A DNA stretch of 62,941 bases from Gammaproteobacteria bacterium (GCA_009845835.1 VXYV01000067.1:1-62941), one strand, 5' to 3'; shown: positions 27,621 through 36,763, numbered from the stretch's first letter. A program made the numbers and translations. Notes: generated by a model not told the origin, from the sequence alone.

Positions 27621-30600
27621 GCAACAAGACTGGAGACCATTGAATTGCATCAACAATAATAGGGGTATTAGCACTAGTCCCGGTAATTTCAACTTTCACC
27701 CTACCGCTACTAAGTTTGAAGCTGCCGATCTGGTTCCATCCACGGGTCATCGAGTCCAACGACACTTGTTTTCCTATATGAACCTCTTTGGAGTTTATAT
27801 TAAGTTGTATAGTATTAGACTTGTTGTCGAAGAGGTTAGATGCGGTTGAAGGTAGGTGATACTGTAACATCCAAGTTCCACTAGTTGGTATTTCCGCTCG
27901 GATTGAAACCTTGTGTTGAGGTGTAAATCTATCAAGTGCCACAAATGTTCTACGAAATCTTCCAAACGCTCTCAATGACGATACTCTATACCAACTATCT
28001 CTATGAACTTGTTGAGTTCCGATGGTATCTATTGTCGGTAGAGCTGAATCATAATCCAATTGTTGTTGAAACCCGAACACCCATTTCATGGGACCAATTT
28101 GTTTCACGTGATTTAGAGCAAACGAATTTCTGGGTTGAGAAAAGGAGAAATCCGAATCCAAATCATCGATTACAATTCCACTCTCGACAGGTATCCACTT
28201 ACTACTAAGCAAAAACGGCTTTGGATCTAAACTAGCTTGCCCTTGAGTATGTTTGTATTGTTTCAATAAATAAATGTTTGTTCTATTCAAAGATAGATGT
28301 GGATTAATGATTACCGCTTCGATCGGATAGTTCGCAATAAGATTGATACTCTTCGTTTCAAATGCCGGTACAACAATTGGTGTTACAGGTGTATATGAAG
28401 CTACACTTGAAACAACACCATACGTCGGCGCATTTCGATAACGTAAGGTTATAAGACCACTCAACGGAGTGGCGTTATGTACATCGATCGTACTTTGAAA
28501 TCGTTGTGTTCCATTCGAGTTCTCTTTTATCTGAGAAATCTCAGTAAATCTAGCCATGAAACCCGGTAAACCCCTATCTGTGATCCATTGTGTAAGAAAG
28601 GGTTCAGCCGTTACTTTGTGTTGCTTAGCAAGTTTAATTACTTCTTCGTAAGTATATGATCTGCCCAACGATAATTCGCGAATAGCTTTAATCCATCCGA
28701 CGACTGCTTGTTTATCGTTGGTTTCTAGTATTGCTTTCGCTATTTCCCTTGTCTTAAAAAGAAATAATTCAAGCTCTTGTTGGTGCCCAAGAATAGTTGA
28801 ATTGTATAGAAATCCATGTTTTTCAGCTAAATCCCATACTGCCATTCTTGAGCCATATTCGATTTCTAATGCTTTGATGTATAGAAAAGTCTGTCGATGA
28901 CCAATATGGTCAATGGACAACCGCGAATATACGGGAGTGGAACGAATCACATTGCGATTGATTTCGGTTAACGGAGCAACATGAATAGTAGAGTAAATAT
29001 TAAAGGATTCAAATGGAGTATTACCTAGCGAACCAATTATGTTTCGAATAATTTGATCTAGTTCTTCGGCGTAGGAACCAGTTGCAGCTGTGACATGAGC
29101 AAAGAACAAATCAGGAGTGTCCAGCCACAAGTTGTCGGTACCTAATCCATTTCGAATGTAATGGTTTAAGAAATTAATTAACATTTGCTCTTTTGTAACA
29201 ACTAGATCATTCGGCAATTTTCTAGATACACTATCTAGTGAAAGTGATGGTAAACCGAATTCTTTGAACAGAACAACTCCGGGTAAGGTGTTTCGCGCCC
29301 CCATACGCCAACCACCACCTACGGTACGTAGTCGACTAGGAATCTCCACTAGATTGATCGTGCTGCGCGGTAACGTTAAACCATTGTTTGTGATCTCGCG
29401 AAGCCAAAGTTTTACACTCTTTTGTAAAGTCGCTATAGATTCGTCGGACATTTCTTGCCCACTCTCTCTGAGTGTGTGTAAGTAAACTTCCGTCTCCGAG
29501 CCAACAACGTTTAACGGAATTGTCTGAAATTCGGCCGCGAACACGCCGATCTGTGCTACGGGATTAGTCGAATATACTCGATAAGAATTCTGTGTTTGCC
29601 GTATTTTGTTCGTTTGTCCGGTACCAACTAATGACCAATGTTCATGTATTATTTCAACTACAAGATCTACATTGAAAAAATCGGTGGGTATTATTTTCTC
29701 TATCGATTTTTCTACCATAACACCGGTAACTGGATACCATGCAACTCCTGGCATTAGCGCAACATACTGAGGCGTAAAAACCGATCCGTCTTTACCAAAC
29801 AACTTGACTGCGCTAAGTGGTACATTCGATGAACGAAATAGTTCTACCGAGCTATCAATGTAAGCAAAACGGGGATCAGGACGACCGTGAGCTTCAATTT
29901 TTAGTGTTAAAGACTCTAGACCGATTCCGGTTTCAGGCAACAAGACTTCCAAGATGCCGTTTTCGAATGTAAATAGACTTTCGGCGTCGTTTAACGAAAT
30001 CTTCACCACATTCATGCCAGGATTTAAGCTAAACACCAGCTTATTGTGGTTCAGTTCTTGAACTTTAAACGACAAGGCAAGATTTATCATCAATTGGCGA
30101 CCTGGATTAATAGTGATGTTTCCCGAAATTTCATTTAGGTCGAGTTTTTGACTATATTCGATTGTTTGGTGAGATTCGCGCCACCGGTATACTTGGTCAT
30201 ACGAATTCACATGGTGAGTGAAGGTCCACCCCCATAGCGCAATGCTAATTACAACGAAACCAGTAATCAATGACAGTTTCAACGACGAAGAATTTTGGTC
30301 GTTTCGAGGCCAGATCATCGCAGCACCTACAACCAACGCTCCAGTTGCAAAAAGAGTCGCTAATCGAATACCAATCGTCGATACCTTGGAAAAATTAGGT
30401 AATACTTCCGAGACAAATAGAGTATCGTTTGAGAATGGAGAAATGACAGCTAGGAGAAAATAAGGGGAGTTAACCAAAGTTAGATAATTGACTAGGAATG
30501 TTGCGAGCGAGATTAATACGACGACAATACGAGAACTTAGTAGTGAACTGAGGAAAGAAACGTAAGCACTCCAGAAAAGTACGACCACATAGATATCTAC

Positions 30601-31137
30601 GACAACCAGATTAAACATTGAATGAAATTGAAAAGGTTGAAAATATCCCACTTCCGTGTAGAAAGAAAACAAACCCAACAGATACAAACCTACTACATTT
30701 GACGCAACCAGTAACCAAATTAGAGTCGTAGTACCAATTACCCGTACAAGCAGAAATCCAAGATTAGACACTGGTTTAGAGTGCAAAACTTCTGCGACGC
30801 GATCCCTTTGCAACCGATAGTGAGCATCGAAAACCATATACATCGTTCCTACTTGCAACACCAAATAAAAAGTTGCATCAATCGAACCAAGCAGGTAACG
30901 AGGAACAGTCATTCCAAAGGTTGGCGATAGTTGTGCTAGGTTAGCCGCGTACTGGCTCGATAGTAGGTATCCACCTACCGACAGGAAAACTAATAAGACA
31001 CAAAATACTCGAAAACGCATCATACGCGACAAACTGCGCATTTCGCGATGTACAAGATCAATAAAAGTCTTGACTCGTTCAAAAACCTTCGTCCGTGGAA
31101 AAAAAGAGGTGTTTTGCATATCTAATTTATCAGACAT
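27601..31137 (-). CDS. Giant membrane protein: ABC-2 permease, M1-peptidase-like region, golvesin-like domain
   Basis: A 1178-residue protein in three parts. Residues 1-310 carry about seven membrane spans with the ABC-2 feature AEVLHSKPVSNLGFLLVR. Residues about 320-930 resemble the periplasmic M1-aminopeptidase-like part of known permease/peptidase fusions, but no HExxH zinc motif is present, so catalysis is doubtful. The last 115 residues (GTWMLQYHLPS, WNQIGSFKLSSGRVKVEI, VDAIQWSPV) resemble golvesin/xanthan-lyase C-terminal beta domains. Its ATG lies inside the McrC-like gene, overlapping by 16 nt, so translation is probably coupled. No ATPase gene adjoins. Its part in defence, if any, is unknown. 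Confidence 0.75.
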   Translation of the reverse strand: MSDKLDMQNTSFFPRTKVFERVKTFIDLVHREMRSLSRMMRFRVFCVLLVFLSVGGYLLSSQYAANLAQLSPTFGMTVPRYLLGSIDATFYLVLQVGTMYMVFDAHYRLQRDRVAEVLHSKPVSNLGFLLVRVIGTTTLIWLLVASNVVGLYLLGLFSFYTEVGYFQPFQFHSMFNLVVVDIYVVVLFWSAYVSFLSSLLSSRIVVVLISLATFLVNYLTLVNSPYFLLAVISPFSNDTLFVSEVLPNFSKVSTIGIRLATLFATGALVVGAAMIWPRNDQNSSSLKLSLITGFVVISIALWGWTFTHHVNSYDQVYRWRESHQTIEYSQKLDLNEISGNITINPGRQLMINLALSFKVQELNHNKLVFSLNPGMNVVKISLNDAESLFTFENGILEVLLPETGIGLESLTLKIEAHGRPDPRFAYIDSSVELFRSSNVPLSAVKLFGKDGSVFTPQYVALMPGVAWYPVTGVMVEKSIEKIIPTDFFNVDLVVEIIHEHWSLVGTGQTNKIRQTQNSYRVYSTNPVAQIGVFAAEFQTIPLNVVGSETEVYLHTLRESGQEMSDESIATLQKSVKLWLREITNNGLTLPRSTINLVEIPSRLRTVGGGWRMGARNTLPGVVLFKEFGLPSLSLDSVSRKLPNDLVVTKEQMLINFLNHYIRNGLGTDNLWLDTPDLFFAHVTAATGSYAEELDQIIRNIIGSLGNTPFESFNIYSTIHVAPLTEINRNVIRSTPVYSRLSIDHIGHRQTFLYIKALEIEYGSRMAVWDLAEKHGFLYNSTILGHQQELELFLFKTREIAKAILETNDKQAVVGWIKAIRELSLGRSYTYEEVIKLAKQHKVTAEPFLTQWITDRGLPGFMARFTEISQIKENSNGTQRFQSTIDVHNATPLSGLITLRYRNAPTYGVVSSVASYTPVTPIVVPAFETKSINLIANYPIEAVIINPHLSLNRTNIYLLKQYKHTQGQASLDPKPFLLSSKWIPVESGIVIDDLDSDFSFSQPRNSFALNHVKQIGPMKWVFGFQQQLDYDSALPTIDTIGTQQVHRDSWYRVSSLRAFGRFRRTFVALDRFTPQHKVSIRAEIPTSGTWMLQYHLPSTASNLFDNKSNTIQLNINSKEVHIGKQVSLDSMTRGWNQIGSFKLSSGRVKVEITGTSANTPIIVDAIQWSPVLLPKNAVD

Positions 31138-32156
31138 AACATCGATTCATGAATGTCTTTCCAATCTTGAGCAAGATTGATACTTCGGGCTTTGACTGAA
31201 AATCCATCTAAAGTTAAATCAACGTTGACGGATTCTTGGACAGTTGGATAGAGCAACATACCTTCGTGTCGTGGTCCAGGTGGAGTCATTTCTCTATGCC
31301 TCAGATAGGTCATGATTTGGTACAAATGGTCTGAATGTAACTTGTCACCAAATCTCCCCCCAAATGTGTTTTTGTAGTATTTGGTATCAATGATGATACG
31401 ACGGTTCTGATTTTCGAGAATGACATCCGCATACATGTTAGGTAGCCATTTGCGATTTTGTTGGTCTGAACCAAGATGGTTCCAACTAATTTGTCTGGTG
31501 AGGTTGACAGAAAAGTTTGGTAATTCTCGGCGGAAAAATGAAACTACAAAATCTTCAAACAGTTTGTGCATTTGTTCTTCGGTAAATTCTTTAAACGTAT
31601 TCTGTCCAGCAGATTCGTCAATCAATATTTGTTCATAGAGCAAGAGACAAATATCAAGAATTAATCGGTAATACCGTCGGTTTCGGTCTAGTCTCACTTT
31701 ACTGAACGATTGCCTATTTAAATTCAATATCTGTATACCTGCAAGAGCACGACACGCTTTAACTACATCTGATCGGATGCCTTTGTCTAATCCTTCAACA
31801 CGTAATAATTGGTGTAAAGTGGACCGTACAATCTGATTATGGATAACATCATGAGAAAGTTCCTGGAATTCACACGCTACACGTCCATGAACTCTTAATG
31901 CGCGTTTCACCATTTGCGAGACATTGACTTTCCCGCGAATACCGACTAAGTCTTCCTGTTGATCAATGTAGTCTTGATCTAATCCTGTACGCAATAAGTG
32001 AAAGACGCCGACGGTCAGCATTTTTCCAAAGAGGTCATGAACTGCATCGCACTGGTCTAGTTCGTTCAAGCGAATCAGGTCCAGTTCCTGCGCATGGTCC
32101 CAAACGTAGCAAAACAGGTAGTAGATGTTTGCTATGGGAATCTTTCTTTCGTTCAC
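31122..32156 (-). CDS. mcrC: McrC-like nuclease subunit
   Basis: McrC is the nuclease and activator partner of McrB in modification-dependent restriction. This 344-residue protein has the conserved N-terminal start IPIANIYYLFCY, a RGKVNVSQ segment and the PD-(D/E)XK core: Asp244 in YADVILEN and Asp257-x-Lys259 in IIDTKYY. A following HLYQIMTY helix supplies the usual Tyr/Gln. It starts with GTG overlapping the McrB stop by four bases (GTGA), and its own 3' end overlaps the membrane-protein gene. This makes a tightly coupled three-gene unit. Confidence 0.88.
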   Translation of the reverse strand: MNERKIPIANIYYLFCYVWDHAQELDLIRLNELDQCDAVHDLFGKMLTVGVFHLLRTGLDQDYIDQQEDLVGIRGKVNVSQMVKRALRVHGRVACEFQELSHDVIHNQIVRSTLHQLLRVEGLDKGIRSDVVKACRALAGIQILNLNRQSFSKVRLDRNRRYYRLILDICLLLYEQILIDESAGQNTFKEFTEEQMHKLFEDFVVSFFRRELPNFSVNLTRQISWNHLGSDQQNRKWLPNMYADVILENQNRRIIIDTKYYKNTFGGRFGDKLHSDHLYQIMTYLRHREMTPPGPRHEGMLLYPTVQESVNVDLTLDGFSVKARSINLAQDWKDIHESMLCLIN

Positions 32157-34384
32157 TTTTTCAGTGCTTGTATAGCGTCCTTCACTTCTTCTTCAGAGCA
32201 GTCAAACCAATATTCTCTTAACAGTGGAGCGATTTGAGTGTCAATGATATTTAGATACCAGCTATCGTTAACGGTAGTTTCAGTGTCTGGCACGAAGTAA
32301 CTGTGTCCGACTTGGAACCCTGCTCCTAATTCTCTGTCTTTTGTGATCTTTTCGTTTAACTCAGATAGACGAGAACATATTCGATTAACAAACTCCAACC
32401 CCCCACCCGATGCTTCCAAGTATTGCTTGAAATTTTTGGTACTTTCCTCCGAATCGAAAGCGGGTTGAATGGTTTCGAAAGCAAATCTTCTACGAAGTGC
32501 GTAGTCCACCATGGCTAACGAACGATCCGCGGTATTCATCAAGCCAAGAATATATAGATTCTCCGGGACATAAAAAGTAGCGTCCGGGTCTCCAGAAGTT
32601 AGTGCAACCGCATATTCAATACTTCGTTTGTCGGCTTCGATTAGCATCAGTAATTCACCAAAAATCCTTGAAAGGTTCCCGCGATTGATTTCATCGATAA
32701 TGAACACAAACTTTCGCTCGGGATGTTGTCGAGCAAGTTCACAAAATTTCAAAAATACTCCGTCCCGTAATTCAAACCCTCCAGACTCTGTCGGTCTCCA
32801 TCCTTGAACGAAATCTTCGTAAGAATAGGACTGATGAAACTGAACTAGTTTTATTCGTCGTGAATCCTTCTCACCCATTAAAGTCCAAGCCAGTCGTCGC
32901 GCAATAAATGTTTTACCAACACCTGGTGGACCTTGAAGAATTACGTTCTTGCGCGCTTCAACTGATTGCAGGATTCGATCCAATTTTTTAGCTTCAACAA
33001 ACACGCCTTTCGACAGATCTGCAAAACTATATGGTGCATTGACTTGCATTAAGTTGGCAGCAAATCTCAGTAGACTTTCGTACTTGTTTGGATTTGCGAG
33101 CGTTAGTGTTTTTCGGGGCATCGGATGATCATAAATCTTGGGTTCGCTCAGTTCATGCCACTCGGCTTTACGAGCATGCCAACCTGCCTCGTTCTTATCC
33201 AAGAAATATTCACCAGTCACTTTTCCCCATCCGATAAATTGTCGTCTTCCGTGCTTCGCGAAAATGTAATCGCCAAGCTGAACTTCTTCATAAAACTGCC
33301 AAAGAGCTAAAGCTGGCACCGACGGTTGCTTGTTACTATCTAGCTCTTGCAATTTCGTAAGAATCTCGTCTTTGGAAGAGTATAGATGCAAGTCTCCAAT
33401 TTCATTGCTGTATCCAATTCTCACAAGACCAGATCGCAGAAATTCTTTCCAATATCGCGCCTCTGAGCCAGGAGCTATTACCCATACGTTCGCTGTACCA
33501 AACCACGCCGTGTACCACGATGGAAATTTTTCCTTTGGATCCTTTGGTTCTGGTTTGTGTTGCCATCGCTCTTTATATGGAGACTCGTAGTAATTGACGT
33601 AATTAGTTGGAGGATTTTCCTCTTTTCCAAGTTTTTGCGAAATCGCATGCAGGCGCTTATCAACTTCAAGGAGCGTTAAGCTGTTGAGAGTATCAGTATC
33701 AATACTTGGTTCAGTGAATGCTAGTACGATTTGACGTTTATGTTGTGATGAATTGTTGTCAAAGAATTCATCTGGAAAAAGTAAGTGCAATACGATGTGT
33801 CGAAACAAACAACGTTGACTATCCGGTTGCGCATCTAACCATGCGCCAAATTCCCAAGCTTTGGCAGTGTTTGGTTCTTGTCTGTACCGCGACAATTTTC
33901 TCCACTCGCACATCACAAGCACGATAAAATTAAACTCTTTCCATAGTTTAGCGAGATACCATACTCCAGGAGGAATAGGACCTCTTTCTAATACGGGTCC
34001 TAGGCTAGAGTGCTCTCGTGGAAATGGAACTTTGCTCCAAGTCCAGATCTCTTGGATGATGTTGTATTTGTGTGGTCGACTCACCGCCGTCGTTTTGACT
34101 CCTAGGTAGTACAGCCACAAGATTTCGGCTGCCAAGCATATAACTTCGTCAGTAGCGTCGGCGATTTGAAATTTCAGTTTTTCTACGAACGTTCCTTTAC
34201 CTAAAATAGGGTTCTCGACCACTAGTTTTTGTAGTGTTTCAAAATTTTCCATGCTCCAAAGTGGAAGATCGCTAAGTATTGAACCTCCTTTAATCAAACA
34301 TCGATCTTTCCATAAATTCACATGTTCATACAAGACTGGATTGTTCTGTGGAGACCCGGTATAAGCTGAGGACGATTGTTCCAT
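32153..34384 (-). CDS. mcrB: McrB-like AAA+ GTPase with EVE-type domain
   Basis: This 743-residue protein is the motor of a modification-dependent restriction system. Residues 1-290 are helical and unassigned. Residues about 298-415 (VWVIAPGSEARYW, GDYIFAKHGRRQFIGWGKV, GEYFLD) look like an EVE/PUA-fold domain, which in related systems reads modified bases. The AAA+ part has Walker A GPPGVGKT (485-492), Walker B FIIDE (561-565) and the McrB-specific GTP motif MNTAD (616-620), followed by ALRRRF. The classic E. coli McrB 5-methylcytosine domain is absent. The gene opens the operon. Its promoter faces that of the methyltransferase across 365 nt. Confidence 0.88.
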   Translation of the reverse strand: MEQSSSAYTGSPQNNPVLYEHVNLWKDRCLIKGGSILSDLPLWSMENFETLQKLVVENPILGKGTFVEKLKFQIADATDEVICLAAEILWLYYLGVKTTAVSRPHKYNIIQEIWTWSKVPFPREHSSLGPVLERGPIPPGVWYLAKLWKEFNFIVLVMCEWRKLSRYRQEPNTAKAWEFGAWLDAQPDSQRCLFRHIVLHLLFPDEFFDNNSSQHKRQIVLAFTEPSIDTDTLNSLTLLEVDKRLHAISQKLGKEENPPTNYVNYYESPYKERWQHKPEPKDPKEKFPSWYTAWFGTANVWVIAPGSEARYWKEFLRSGLVRIGYSNEIGDLHLYSSKDEILTKLQELDSNKQPSVPALALWQFYEEVQLGDYIFAKHGRRQFIGWGKVTGEYFLDKNEAGWHARKAEWHELSEPKIYDHPMPRKTLTLANPNKYESLLRFAANLMQVNAPYSFADLSKGVFVEAKKLDRILQSVEARKNVILQGPPGVGKTFIARRLAWTLMGEKDSRRIKLVQFHQSYSYEDFVQGWRPTESGGFELRDGVFLKFCELARQHPERKFVFIIDEINRGNLSRIFGELLMLIEADKRSIEYAVALTSGDPDATFYVPENLYILGLMNTADRSLAMVDYALRRRFAFETIQPAFDSEESTKNFKQYLEASGGGLEFVNRICSRLSELNEKITKDRELGAGFQVGHSYFVPDTETTVNDSWYLNIIDTQIAPLLREYWFDCSEEEVKDAIQALKK

Positions 34385-34571
34385 AGATCTTAAATTTGGT
34401 TGATTGAGGTAGCGATGGAGATTTTAAGAACTGAAATAAATTGGAACTGCTGCATCAAGAATCATCAATTCATCTCTATCATAAGAATGAACGCCGTATT
34501 AAAACTGACTAGATAAACGAGGTTTCTTTCGCAATTTAATTAGGTTAAACGGTCTTGAAATAAAGATTGAT

Positions 34572-34589
34572 TTGTTAGAACTCTAACAA
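34572..34589. promoter_or_regulatory. Palindromic operator candidate
   Basis: TTGTTAGAACTCTAACAA has perfect 8-bp arms with a two-base centre. Its left end coincides with the candidate -35 box of the methyltransferase promoter, so a bound dimer would block that promoter and could act on the McrBC side too. Confidence 0.55.
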
Positions 34590-34599
34590 TTAGTAAAAT
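34572..34599 (+). promoter_or_regulatory. Candidate sigma-70-type promoter of the methyltransferase operon
   Basis: TTGTTA (34572-34577) and TAAAAT (34594-34599) are 16 bp apart. A transcript starting about 34606 would have a 140-nt leader containing the second inverted repeat. Chosen by eye. Confidence 0.4.
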
Positions 34600-34628
34600 A
34601 GTAATAGTCTGTAGTCCGTTTCTGATAA

Positions 34629-34666
34629 GTACAGCGCCGACTTGATTAAACATTTGATCGCTGTAC
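34629..34666. repeat. Inverted repeat in the methyltransferase leader
   Basis: GTACAGCG (34629-34636) and CGCTGTAC (34659-34666) are exact complements 22 nt apart. In RNA this would form a stem with a large loop 80 nt before the GTG start. As DNA it could be a spaced operator. Confidence 0.5.
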
Positions 34667-34749
34667 GACGTAAAAGACGAGTAAGTTGCTCTTTTCGGAC
34701 TAAATCAGCCATTCAGTTGTAAGTTAATCTTTATTATGATGTTTTAAAA

Positions 34750-35973
34750 GTGCAGCCCCACTACTTGACAAAGATATTCAAGGTAAGCTCTAAATACCTT
34801 GAAAAATGCTTCACACCTGACGAACTTGTAGACTTCAAGGATATTTGCTACAAGACTATCCCTAACACCGACAGACATAGGGTGGTGCAGTCGTTTAATC
34901 ATTTGTACTACGAAACCATTAGAGCAAGATTTCAATCGCAACACCCGTACAACGTAGAACTTGATAAATTTCTGGCTGAGCCTGAATCTAATTTAAAAAT
35001 CTTATGGGGAGACTGTCTGCGATATCTACGGAATATGAAATCTGAAAGTGTTCAATTAATGATCACATCTCCACCCTATTACAACGCAAGAGACTACTCA
35101 CAATGGGATTCACTTGATGGTTTTCTAGAGGACATGGACTTCATCATTCAAGAGTGTTATCGGGTTCTCGACAACCATCGAGTATTTGTTTTCAATGTTG
35201 GCGACATTTTCGATAATGATCGAAAATATACACGATCAAATTGGGGTAAGAGACGAATTCCACTTGGCGCTTACTTTACAGTAATGTTTGAGAAAGCTGG
35301 GTTCACATTCGTCGACGACTTCATTTGGGATAAGGGAGAGGTTCAAAGTCAGCGACACAAGAACGGAGACAGTCCGTATCCACTATATCAGTATCCCATT
35401 AACTGCTACGAACATATCTTTGTTTTTCAAAAACATCGACTAGATAACACAATGTATCCCTGTCCTATCTGTGGGTGCCTGAAAGTCAATGGAAATGCTT
35501 ATTCTGGAGTCGGAATTAAGTCATGGGAATGTAAAAATTTTGAGTGTATGGAAAGATCAGCAGGAAATCGAGGAAAGAGATTTTCGGCGCGCACTAAGAT
35601 CATGAATGAACTGAAAAGTTCAGAGAATCTCGTAAACAACGAATTGCTAAAACAATGGAGAAGAGACATCGTATCTTTTCCTCCAGTTATCAAAATAAAC
35701 AGTTCTGGCAAGAACGTGTTGGGGCACGATGCTCCATTTCCTCGTCAGATCCCATATTATTCGACCAAAGTGTTTAGTGGAGTCGGCGAAGTTGTTCTCG
35801 ATCCATTTGCAGGCAGTTTTACAACTCCAATAGAAGCTACAGAACTGAAAAGAGTTGGAATCGGGATAGAGCTACATCGAAATCCGAACCGAGATATTTT
35901 GATAAACAAGCTTGGAGTAACTTCAGACATTTTTCATACAGAGTTTTCTGAGCTTGAAAAAGTCCATGAGTGA
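34750..35973 (+). CDS. DNA methyltransferase, beta class, with zinc-finger insert
   Basis: This 407-residue enzyme methylates DNA with S-adenosylmethionine. Catalytic motif IV is TSPPYYN (106-112). Motif I, DPFAGSFTTPIEA (351-363), comes near the C-terminus, the order of beta-class enzymes. The SPPY form is common in N4-cytosine enzymes, though N6-adenine is possible. Between the motifs an insert has CPIC (238-241) and CKNFEC (261-266), a likely zinc ribbon that may help read the target site. Start is GTG at 34750. The stop overlaps the nuclease gene, so the two form one operon, a likely type II restriction-modification pair. Confidence 0.85.
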   Translation: MQPHYLTKIFKVSSKYLEKCFTPDELVDFKDICYKTIPNTDRHRVVQSFNHLYYETIRARFQSQHPYNVELDKFLAEPESNLKILWGDCLRYLRNMKSESVQLMITSPPYYNARDYSQWDSLDGFLEDMDFIIQECYRVLDNHRVFVFNVGDIFDNDRKYTRSNWGKRRIPLGAYFTVMFEKAGFTFVDDFIWDKGEVQSQRHKNGDSPYPLYQYPINCYEHIFVFQKHRLDNTMYPCPICGCLKVNGNAYSGVGIKSWECKNFECMERSAGNRGKRFSARTKIMNELKSSENLVNNELLKQWRRDIVSFPPVIKINSSGKNVLGHDAPFPRQIPYYSTKVFSGVGEVVLDPFAGSFTTPIEATELKRVGIGIELHRNPNRDILINKLGVTSDIFHTEFSELEKVHE

Positions 35974-36604
35974 CCCACAACAGGAAGAACGCGATAAAAA
36001 AGTTATCGGCCTCTACGGCGAAATGCGCCTAGCAATGGAATTGCACAATCGGGGATGGCAAGTCTATCGCCCCTACATCGATGAAAAGTTTGACTTTGTA
36101 ATTATGCGATCTTACTGTCACAAGTGTGAGCAGTTCGTCAACGCATTACACCGACAGGACCGATATGATGGCAAACGTAGAAATGTCGTAACTAATCTTT
36201 GCGACCTTTGTCAAAAGGACTCATTGCAAATGTTGGTGCGATTTGTTCAGGTGAAAACCTCGGAAGGCATACCAGTCAATGCCGAACTGAAAAGATATAG
36301 TTTCCATCCAAAATTACGTTATCACCTTGCTGATGGTCGAGTGTTTTATGTTTGGATTCAGATCTGGGACGAAAACACAGTAAACTATTTCATTTTCAAC
36401 ACGTCAGAAGTAGCAAAGTTTGATGACATGAGTCTTGATACATACCAAGTTACCGATAATCAAAAAACTGAACTACCAATCCTCAAAGATGGGGTAGTTC
36501 TTAAAAAAGGACGCAAATATAACTACCTAGTGTTTGAAGGTTTCAGAAATAATTTCGAATTATTCGACGAAATCATTGAAGACGAAGTCAGACTCGACTC
36601 TTGA
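35966..36604 (+). CDS. PD-(D/E)XK restriction-type nuclease with zinc ribbon
   Basis: A protein of 212 residues from ATG 35966 (216 from TTG 35954, used for numbering here). It carries a minimal nuclease core: Glu23 in LYGEMRLAMEL, Asp47 in KFDFVIM and Gln99-x-Lys101 in FVQVKTSE. This E-D-QxK form is known from Hjc-like and many orphan restriction nucleases. Two CxxC pairs, Cys55/Cys58 and Cys83/Cys86, lie inside the core between the Asp and the QxK strand and probably bind zinc. The gene overlaps the methyltransferase stop by 8 nt. It is probably the cognate restriction enzyme; the site is unknown. Confidence 0.7.
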   Translation: MSDPQQEERDKKVIGLYGEMRLAMELHNRGWQVYRPYIDEKFDFVIMRSYCHKCEQFVNALHRQDRYDGKRRNVVTNLCDLCQKDSLQMLVRFVQVKTSEGIPVNAELKRYSFHPKLRYHLADGRVFYVWIQIWDENTVNYFIFNTSEVAKFDDMSLDTYQVTDNQKTELPILKDGVVLKKGRKYNYLVFEGFRNNFELFDEIIEDEVRLDS

Positions 36605-36689
36605 CACGTTGCTATTGAGCATCGTCGATCCAACTTCACAAGCAAATTCACAGTTGCTCATTCTTGAGAAATTCTCGCTTCCGGTGAGT

Positions 36690-36712
36690 TAAACAACTGC
36701 CAGAGTTGTTTA
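36690..36712 (+). terminator. Hairpin after the methyltransferase/nuclease operon
   Basis: TAAACAACT and AGTTGTTTA form a perfect 9-bp stem with a five-base loop, 85 nt after the nuclease stop. No T-run follows, so factor-independent termination is uncertain; an operator for the formate dehydrogenase genes is an alternative. Confidence 0.35.
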
Positions 36713-36763
36713 TCAAGACATCAAGTTATGCACTGAATTGTGGACAATAGTTAGACATTCTTA

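Larger units (their letters stand above)
34385..34749. promoter_or_regulatory. Divergent control region of the defence island
   Basis: This 365-nt stretch separates the McrBC operon from the methyltransferase/nuclease operon. It contains no gene but two clean inverted repeats (34572-34589 and 34629-34666) and a promoter-like pair TTGTTA/TAAAAT facing the methyltransferase. Joint control of both operons is an inference from the layout. Confidence 0.55.

Noticed and set aside
27592-27849. Plus-strand gene opposite the end of the large membrane protein gene
   Set aside because: It is a mirror frame of the well-supported golvesin-like domain and has no ribosome site.
27601-31137. Active M1 aminopeptidase in the large membrane protein
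   Set aside because: No HExxH motif was found in the peptidase-like region; the only near match (HEHWS) lacks the second histidine.
21540-36604. Recently acquired mobile island with integrase or IS ends
   Set aside because: No transposase or integrase gene was seen, no tRNA borders the region, and housekeeping genes (mmsA, ggt) lie inside it.
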